A DNA stretch of 64,000 nucleotides from Sabellastarte sp. h YS-2021 (lineage: Eukaryota; Annelida; Polychaeta; Sabellida; Sabellidae), in NCBI GenBank assembly GCA_964017235.1, contig OZ024936.1, positions 15,414,496 through 15,478,495 on the forward strand, written 5' to 3'. This document shows, one piece after another, positions 57,508 through 64,000 of this stretch. The notes under the pieces were generated by a model. The model was not told where the DNA came from. It saw nothing but the letters and a program-made list of their open reading frames with translations, and did not search any database. The position numbers and the translations under genes are program-made. Positions within the stretch are counted from its first letter, which is position 1. Each line of letters starts with the position of its first letter.

Positions 57508-58479
57508 TTATGGTAGGGAATTTGCCAATTGTTGAAAAACCAACCCGATTTGCAATGCCTGAGAGGTGTTTTCCGAGATGTAAGACCACACAGCCTCACT
57601 CTGCCAGGCCCCGTGAAGTTTGATATTTTGTAACGAGATGTTAGAATCAAATGCAAGAGTTGCCCCCGAATGTCTAAATGTGTGATAGCCAAACTCCAGT
57701 AAGTGGAGATTCAACATACGCAGCAATGTGGCCAAACATTTCCTAAGTAAAGACTGTGTCAACAAAGACCCGTCACTTAAAACAAGGAGGGGGGCTGAAG
57801 GTGGCAGTGCATGAGATTTCAGAAGAACTGACAGTGACTGTGTAGGACACATAACCGGGTCCCGTACCAATGGAAGCTTAATCATGTGAACTCTTTCTGG
57901 AGCCTGAATGTTCTTGGCCCATTTAAGATGTAATTGTACTCCCGGAAATTGAAAAACAACATCAGACCTCAAAAAATGTTTTTCTTTCAAGAAACCTGAT
58001 GCAGAGGGAGGAGCCACATTTGCGATGCACAGGAATCCATAAAATCCCAATAAAAAAGCTACCCTATAAGTCATTGGATTATCAAACTCCCCACATAACC
58101 TGCTGATCTCGCGAATCTGGTGAAGTGAGAATAGGCCCATAGGGGTGGGGTTCTTTTGCACAGAAGTCCTTATGCCCCTCATCATGTGCCTAACAAAATG
58201 TGACTCCAAAACCCCAACAGACCAGGAATATGACTCAAAATAAAACTTCAATACTGACATATAATTGTTAATCACTCTAAACGACAAGCCATTAGTGGCG
58301 AAAAACTCAAGGAATAACAAAACACAGTTTACATTGTCAAGAACCACAAACTCTCGCGAGATTGCAAACGCGAGGTATAATTTCAATTGTCTCTGATACT
58401 GATTTCTCGTGTGAGGTCGCAGCCCCTGTTGAACTCGGTTCAAAGCCCCTACCAACGACATTCTCAAAGGATGGTTCAA
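57508..58479 (-). pseudogene. Tyrosine recombinase region of the Ngaro-like element
   Basis: 323 codons. The N-terminal core-binding part is RPHTRNQYQRQLKLYLAF, and the catalytic domain carries HTFRHSGATLAFDS, IKLHGAWQSEAVWSYI with the tyrosine near the end. FRHSGATxAF together with IKLHGxW is the Ngaro flavour of this family. In life it would join the circular or linear cDNA to the host genome by site-specific recombination. Part of a broken element. Confidence 0.85.
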
Positions 58480-60353
58480 ACCTACAAAGAGATGATAAAA
58501 CCTGAGGTGAGATGACGTCCCACTGCAATTCCTTTAAATCTTTGAACCTGTTGCGGGATAAAGCGTCTGCCACACTATTCAAACTACCTGCAATATGGGA
58601 CACCCTAAGGTCAATATCAAATTTGGCTGTATAAAACCAAATCATATGTAAACACAAATTTAAAAACATGTCCCTAGTTTTCCCAGAGTTACAGACATAT
58701 ACTGCGCTCTCATTATCACATCTAACAGATATGACCTTATTTTTCCAACTCTCACCCTACACATGCAAACACACCACTATGTTAAACATTTTGCATTGGG
58801 TGATGGGAAGGCCCACAAGATCAGGTAAGGGAAGAGAATAGGCCCGAGATCCCCATATGACACCTACACGTGAGAGGGTAGCATCTATAAATACAGTCTG
58901 TTGAACTTTTGCATGAGAAAAAGAATTTACGCCATTAAAGGTATATAAAAAGCGTATGAACCAAAACAAATCCCCATAAAAGTCAGAAGTGAGGATAATA
59001 TGCCTACAGTCATGATTTTCTCTGTAAACTCGAAGAATACAGTTCAGAAAAATTCTAGCCCCCCTTACACAATGAGCAATGTACAGCAATTTCCCAAGTA
59101 GTGACTGCAGATCACGTCATAACGCGAGAGGTGAAAGCCAATAACCATTGTTTGTGAATCTCGTCTAACTTTTCCCTTTCAAAACTAAACGTCTGCGTGT
59201 TCACGTCCACAATGAACTTTCTTGGTTTAGAAAAATTCTAGTCCCCCTTACACAATGAGCAATGTACAGCAATTTCCCAAGTAGTGACTGCAGATCACGT
59301 CATAACGCGAGAGGTGAAAGCCAATGAACATTGTTTGTGAATCTCGTCTAACTTTTCCCTTTCAAAACTAAAAGTCTGCATGTTCACGTCCACAATGAAC
59401 TTTCTTGGGGTTTACCGGAAGACCTATGGACTGTAGAACTTCAATTAGCGAGTCAAATAGAGACTGGGCTTGGTCCTTATGGCAACAGGCATAAATATCA
59501 TCAATATAGTTGTGAACTGTATAACCCTTCTTTGCCATAATAGAACGTACCAAATCTGTGATGGGAATTCCTTTGTTAACTGAGAAGCGCCAAACGAGAG
59601 GTCTAAAATAACCCTATGACCGACACCCTTGGGGCGTGTCATCAAAGGTGACCAAGTGAACTCAGGGTGAGGTTCAGATTCAAATGGACCAAATAATGCA
59701 CCATCACCTTTCTCAATAGCAATATACGCATCATTAGCTTCAGCATGGCGCACAGCTGGGGCATGGTTATCATTCTTGTTAGAAATTATATGGATATCAG
59801 GGTCCAGACCCAAGGGAAAGCCAAAAGTCAGACAATCCAACAGTTTTTGGTCGTAATAACCAGATATTTCTCTGCTTATGTATTCCAGATCAAACGTGGA
59901 TGGTAAAGGGACACGCATGCCTCTATGATTCGGGATACCCGAAGCCTTGATGTCAGAGGGCAATTGCAAGTAAGCTACAGTGTCATGGATATCTACTGAT
60001 GCATATATAGGTAAGTCAGAACACACAGTATTATTGGTGACAAAACCAAGTGTATTATCAAATTTCACTTTATTCTTGCTATCAACGGGAGACCCGCTCT
60101 CCTGGTGTGACCTATGAACAAAAAAAGCTTCAACTGCTGGTTTTACCTCACAACGGTCTCCACCACAAAGTTTAACATTCAACTGTAATTTAACTAGAGG
60201 TATACCAATAAACTGAGCAACATGTAGATCACACAAATTGGCATAAGGCCCATATAAATGCATACAAAAAATATTTGGCACAGCAATATAATGATGCTGA
60301 CACGCCCCGCTTGGGGCACAAGAGGGAGAGCCCTCAGACAACCCATCACCCAA
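58340..60353 (-). pseudogene. Reverse transcriptase/RNase H region of the Ngaro-like element
   Basis: RT signatures SPLMTRPKGVGHRVILDLSF (~59650), TVHNYIDDIYACCHKDQAQS (~59500, with the YIDD catalytic motif) and GLPVNPKKVH. RNase H part: VFIDATLSRVGVIWGS (~58880), DLRVSHIAGSLNSVADALSR (~58600). An N-terminal extension includes a cysteine/histidine-containing segment. The region is interrupted in a few places. Confidence 0.85.
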
Positions 60354-60390
60354 TAAACAGTCTTTTACAATGTGAACATGAGAGTCAAGG

Positions 60391-61918
60391 TTATCGTCCT
60401 ATTCTACAGGTTTCTTTTTTATTATTACAGTCTATCTCAGTATGTGCATTGTTCCTCTTGAGGTTCCTGTAGCAGAACATACAAATATCTCGAAAAGTGG
60501 TCACCCCCGTCGCATCCATATGATCCCCACTATGAGGACATGAGCCCTCATTGAACCATTTGCAAACTATTCTCCTTGTAGATCCCCCATTATTCTGAAC
60601 AGGGGTGCCTGGCCTGGGTGACACGGTCACTGACCCACTAAACACCGCAGACTGCGAGTAAGTTAAACGATTGTCTGCAAGTTGTCTGCTATTGCTCCAC
60701 ATGAGAGTCCCGTCCTCAATTTTGTGCATGGACGCCGCAAACGCCCCTCTGCCAATGGGCCAGGACAGATTCTCGGCGAGCTTGATAGTTTCGTTCAGCT
60801 TCACCATCATATGCCTTGCCAGTTCCTGGTGTTGCGTATCCATGATATTATTTAAAACCCAATGACAAACTGGCCCATGAATAGGTCATCGAACGATGGA
60901 CGTTTCCTCACAGCCCCCACTGGGCAAGATTCATTCGGCCACTTAGTATGAATGGGCCCACAAGGCATGTCAGCAGTGTTATATCTTCCCGATTTCTTTC
61001 TCAACACATGACCTTGCTGTAGCTCATTCTTCATGCGGGTTTCTAGCAATGCCACCCTTTCTTCCACCAATTGTTGTATTACAGGATTTGATCTCAAGGA
61101 CTCCATGGATTGCTGTTGCACCACCATAGGTTCAGCTACAACATGCTCCGACACAGGAAGAGTATTGTGAACTACAGGATCTCTCTGTATGGGTGTCTGA
61201 ACTGGCACCAGGTTACCATACTGGTCAGTATACTTAATGTTATTCTGATTTATATCACAAACGTCAGTTTTATCCTGGACTCCCTGATTAGGTATATTCA
61301 ATAAAGACACATTCTCCCATGTAACAGAATTCTCAGGAGGTTTGCTCACAGTTGAGGAAACCCTAGGTAACACATTCCTATTTACTGCTGGTTGTACCAC
61401 AGCTGGCTCAGAAAAGATAGGTGTAACACCAAAGTCAAAATCAGCGCGTTGGTTTCACTGCCTCTATTGTGTCTGCGAAGACTTTAGCAATCGCCGTACC
61501 ATCCTGGCTATGAATAATGTTTCTATTAGGTGAAAACAAAGATTTATCTTCATTGTCGGATATCTCAATCCGTTTTACTTTCTCTTTGGAACAAGATTTC
61601 CTAGTCCCTTGCTTCACGGTAGTAGGTGTCTCCACGCGAGTTTCAAAACCCGTGATTTGTTGCTCCATTTACCTCAAGCTTTTCACTGAATGAGGACATC
61701 GTCGTCGTCATAACCTCAAGGATTTTTTCTTGTGGCAAGACTTCGGGCGTTGACTTTCCACGTGGTGTCTTCTTCACACCCGATTCTTTACTAGAGTCCC
61801 ATTTTTCCTCCTTTCCAACCTTCTGTCGATCACACTTCGAGCCAACCGGATTGTCATGCTCTCCACCACATTTTGTACAAGCAAATAGAGTTTTATCACT
61901 ATTGTTGGCCATAGCCAT
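60391..61918 (-). pseudogene. gag-like region of the Ngaro-like element
   Basis: Begins MAMANNSDKTLFACTKCGG with a small Cys/His cluster, then a basic, lysine-rich stretch, a Gln/Val-rich middle, and the gag-like core RKKSGRYNTADMPCGPIHTK, FDDLFMGQFVIGF, ENLSWPIGRGAFAASMHKIE. It closes with a CKWFNEGSCPHSGDH CCCH-like zinc motif (~60560). Read in several segments. The KSGR and MGQFVIGF features are shared with Ngaro gag proteins known from aquatic animals. Confidence 0.75.
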
Positions 61919-62128
61919 ACTAAAAACAAGTAAATTTAATTAAAACTTTTGATCCAACTTCTAACATTGAAATACCACAGAATGCAACACGATGCGTGGT
62001 TATATAGTGGAGGAAGAGTGGAAGGACGAATATGATTGGTTGAGGGATGCAGGGTTAAGAAAGGGGAGCCCTGATTTGCTGGGAGAGAGGACGAGTTCAA
62101 AAACTGGCAGACAAAACCAAAATGACTG

Positions 62129-62156
62129 AGGCGTAATCACTACAGGGGTGATTACT
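62129..62156. repeat. Short palindrome upstream of the Ngaro-like element
   Basis: GTAATCAC (62133-62140) and GTGATTAC (62149-62156 approx.) enclose an 8-9 nt spacer (TACAGGGG). Lies ~200 bp upstream of the gag start in element orientation; it may mark the element's 5' end. Confidence 0.35.
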
Positions 62157-62159
62157 GCT

Positions 62160-62490
62160 AAACTGTTATATTAGACACTTGTGTAGATTATCTTACATCA
62201 CTATGTATTATGCTAAATTCATAAACACTGATTTGAGGTTGTATCTCTAGCTGTTCAGTTTTATATTTGTTAGTATTGAAGGGATTGTGTGCACATTACG
62301 CCAGTCAAGGAAAGCACACACTTTAGTTAAGTTATATATAGACATAATTACATTACCACAAATACTGGCCTTTAGCATGAACCACACAATTTAATGAACT
62401 ATGTAATGACACAATCACACTCAATAAATATTTGTTAATGTAACACTAGTTAAAATATTTCATTAAAAGGGGCGAGAAAGGCCCCAAACC
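62160..62490. repeat. Repeat family D copy between two Ngaro-like fossils
   Basis: CTGTTCAGTTTTATATTTGT, AGTATTGAAGGGATTGTGTG and CACATTACGCC (~62245-62305) match the family D copy at 51425-51555. It lies in the same orientation as the copy near 57165-57275 on the other side of the Ngaro-like element. Confidence 0.5.
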
Positions 62491-63245
62491 CATTATGTAG
62501 ACCGTTGTGATTTGAATGTGTTAGGTACTGATGCTGCTGTTTTTGGTGTGTTCTTTAGGTACACATGTAGAGCAGAAGACGACCAACCACCATGAGCCTT
62601 GAGTTCATCCAACGGGACCCCATGATTAGCTGCCCAGGAGACACTCAATCTTCTAAATGAGTGAAAACCACATAAGGCCGGATTGAAGTTAAGAGAAACC
62701 AGAACCTTAGACTGGGTGGAACTAAGCATGAGTGACGTGAAGATGACCAAGCCACAGGGTTTTGGGGTGACAAAGAGGGGAAAATGTATTGAATCAGGGA
62801 CAATTCTCAGAAGGGCTGTAACTGCTGTCACTGCACACAACAGGGGCCCTGACTGTGGGATGAATTGGACCACTTGAACTCTATTGGAACTTTGCATGGC
62901 ATTTGCCCATTTGATAATAACACGTGCGTCTGGGTGACCAAAAATGACATCACTCTGTAGGAGGTGATGGGGTGGGTCAAACATGGAGGGGAAAGAGGGT
63001 GCCATGTTTGAAAGGAACAAAAATGCAAACTTCGCCAAGAGAAAGTCCTCTTTGTATACTGGATCAAAATTATCCTTGTCACAGGCTCGGATTTGTCTAG
63101 TTAGAGAGGGGATGGTGGAAATGGCTTCGATGGTGGTGTTATACGGGGCATTAATGGATACTGCTTTAATGAGGAGGAGTACCTTTCTGTGAGGGCACTG
63201 GAAGGGATGTTGTACATTTTGAAAATTGGGTGAATTTTTCTTCAA
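62484..63245 (-). mobile_element. Second Ngaro-like fossil: tyrosine recombinase fragment
   Basis: About 250 codons of a tyrosine recombinase: LLAKFAFLFLSNMAPSFPSM, SDVIFGHPDARVIIKWANAM, FHSFRRLSVSWAANHGVPLD and LKAHGGWSSSALHVYLKNTP. The N-terminal part and all gag/RT parts are absent. It is clearly different from the recombinase at 57508-58479 (FRRxSxSWA and KAHGGW against FRHSGATLAF and KLHGAW), so two Ngaro-like families are represented. Confidence 0.8.
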
Positions 63246-64000
63246 ATGTTGTTGTTCAGTGTCTTAATTGTAAGATATCTTTTTCTTATTTTCCACTTAA
63301 TATAGCTATAGACAACCATTGTACACATAAACACCTTCTAGAAAGGACATGTAATTGAAAATGCAATGAAAAATTTAAAATATATAAAATGTGTGCTGCC
63401 TCAAAAATAAGTAGTTTTAAAAAGGTAAATAACTCAGTGACTGTACTTTATTGTCCACTGAATACCGAAGGGAGATGCATGAATATTCAACAAGCTATTC
63501 TGAAGTATCCATTTATGTTAGAGAATATAAGCAACAGAATAGTACAACTTACACACCAATGGCTGAGGTATTTGTAAATAGATTTCTAAACAGAACCAGT
63601 TAATATTATAACATATACTGTGTTGTAACAACCCATGTACACCTTAAGCATGATTAATATGAACACAGATGATAACTTATGTTAACCTAATTTCTCTCCA
63701 TTTCTCAATATCAGCAATGTATTACCATTGTCTACGTTTTACTGTGTGCACAATTCTGTGATGTACCAATATAATTACTTTGAAGACATCTTACTCTTCC
63801 TTATAAAAGTCTGTACCTGAACATGCTGCACATAATAATAAAATATTAATTAAGTGATTCTCTTTACAAATGGACCAAACTGTTAAGTATTTTAGCGATT
63901 TTAAAAGAGCGTTTAATGTCCAAATTTATTAATGTCCGAACTCAGGTAATTTTTCTTGTAGACGCTGCTTCTCAATATCTTGATTATAAGATAGCTTAGG
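63240..64000 (+). repeat. Family A repeat units at the right edge
   Basis: CAGTGTCTTAATTGTAAGA and TATAGCTATAGACAACCATT (~63255-63320), and CTCAATATCTTGATTATAAG (~63970-63990) match the array at 54.1-56.3 kb. The stretch between them shows no gene. Confidence 0.45.

Larger units (their letters stand above)
57430..61950 (-). mobile_element. Ngaro-like tyrosine-recombinase retrotransposon, fossil
   Basis: Minus-strand element with gag-like region (61918-60391), RT/RNase H region (60353-58340) and tyrosine recombinase (58479-57508), an order typical of Ngaro/DIRS elements, which have no integrase or classical LTRs. Split terminal repeats were not recognised, so the ends are approximate. It is broken in several places but every part is still easy to read, suggesting middle age, younger than the fragment at 8.5-9.3 kb. 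Confidence 0.85.

Noticed and set aside
57440-61941. Inverted ATTAAATTTAC / GTAAATTTAAT pair as terminal repeats of the Ngaro-like element
   Set aside because: Only 11 bp of pure AT-type sequence; expected by chance in DNA this AT-rich.

Overview
The window looks like gene-poor, AT-rich DNA from an aquatic invertebrate, most likely a lophotrochozoan such as a bivalve mollusc (inference; the evidence is a TRIM-NHL gene, tRNA-derived SINEs, Ngaro-like and Gypsy elements, and a possible tandem-repeat foldback element). Everything is eukaryotic: spliced exons, tRNA-headed SINEs, LINEs and LTR elements. There are no operons, rRNAs, ordinary tRNA genes or CRISPR arrays.

Layout. 1-1.4 kb: 3' part of a long transposase-like gene that runs off the left edge. 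2.4-2.9 kb: old ~190-bp tandem repeat in reverse orientation. 3.0-5.3 kb: a 5'-truncated Jockey-superfamily (CR1/L2-like) LINE on the minus strand. 7.6 kb: a full SINE. 8.5-9.4 kb: a very old Ngaro/DIRS-like fossil. 12.1-22.0 kb: one host gene on the minus strand encoding a RING/B-box/coiled-coil/NHL protein (TRIM family). Its large intron holds a decayed PIF/Harbinger DNA transposon (13.4-16.95 kb) and a LINE fragment (17.6-18.0 kb), and a small linker exon lies in a diverged tandem duplication. 22.3-23.5 kb: an internally deleted LINE. 30.57-31.76 kb: a GC-richer element with inverted ends and ~225-bp internal repeats. 33.8-36.07 kb: another LINE. 36.8-39.2 kb: three more SINE copies.

39.18-50.08 kb: the centrepiece, a young Ty3/Gypsy element with very long (2.16 kb), ~99% identical LTRs, a 4-bp CTAT target duplication and a primer site matching tRNA-Leu. 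It has gag and pol, plus an extra 368-residue ORF in the envelope position encoding two C2H2 zinc fingers instead of an envelope. Just upstream of that ORF are an 82-bp tandem duplication and a splice-acceptor-like site.

53.2-64 kb: a SINE with a perfect 13-bp target duplication, about 2 kb of degenerate ~190-bp satellite-like repeats, an Ngaro-like tyrosine-recombinase retrotransposon fossil (57.4-61.95 kb, minus strand) and a second, distinct Ngaro-like recombinase fragment (62.5-63.25 kb). Several old repeat families recur in both orientations and account for much of the apparently empty DNA. The TRIM-NHL gene is the only convincing host gene. The most noteworthy item is the Gypsy element with the zinc-finger third ORF.
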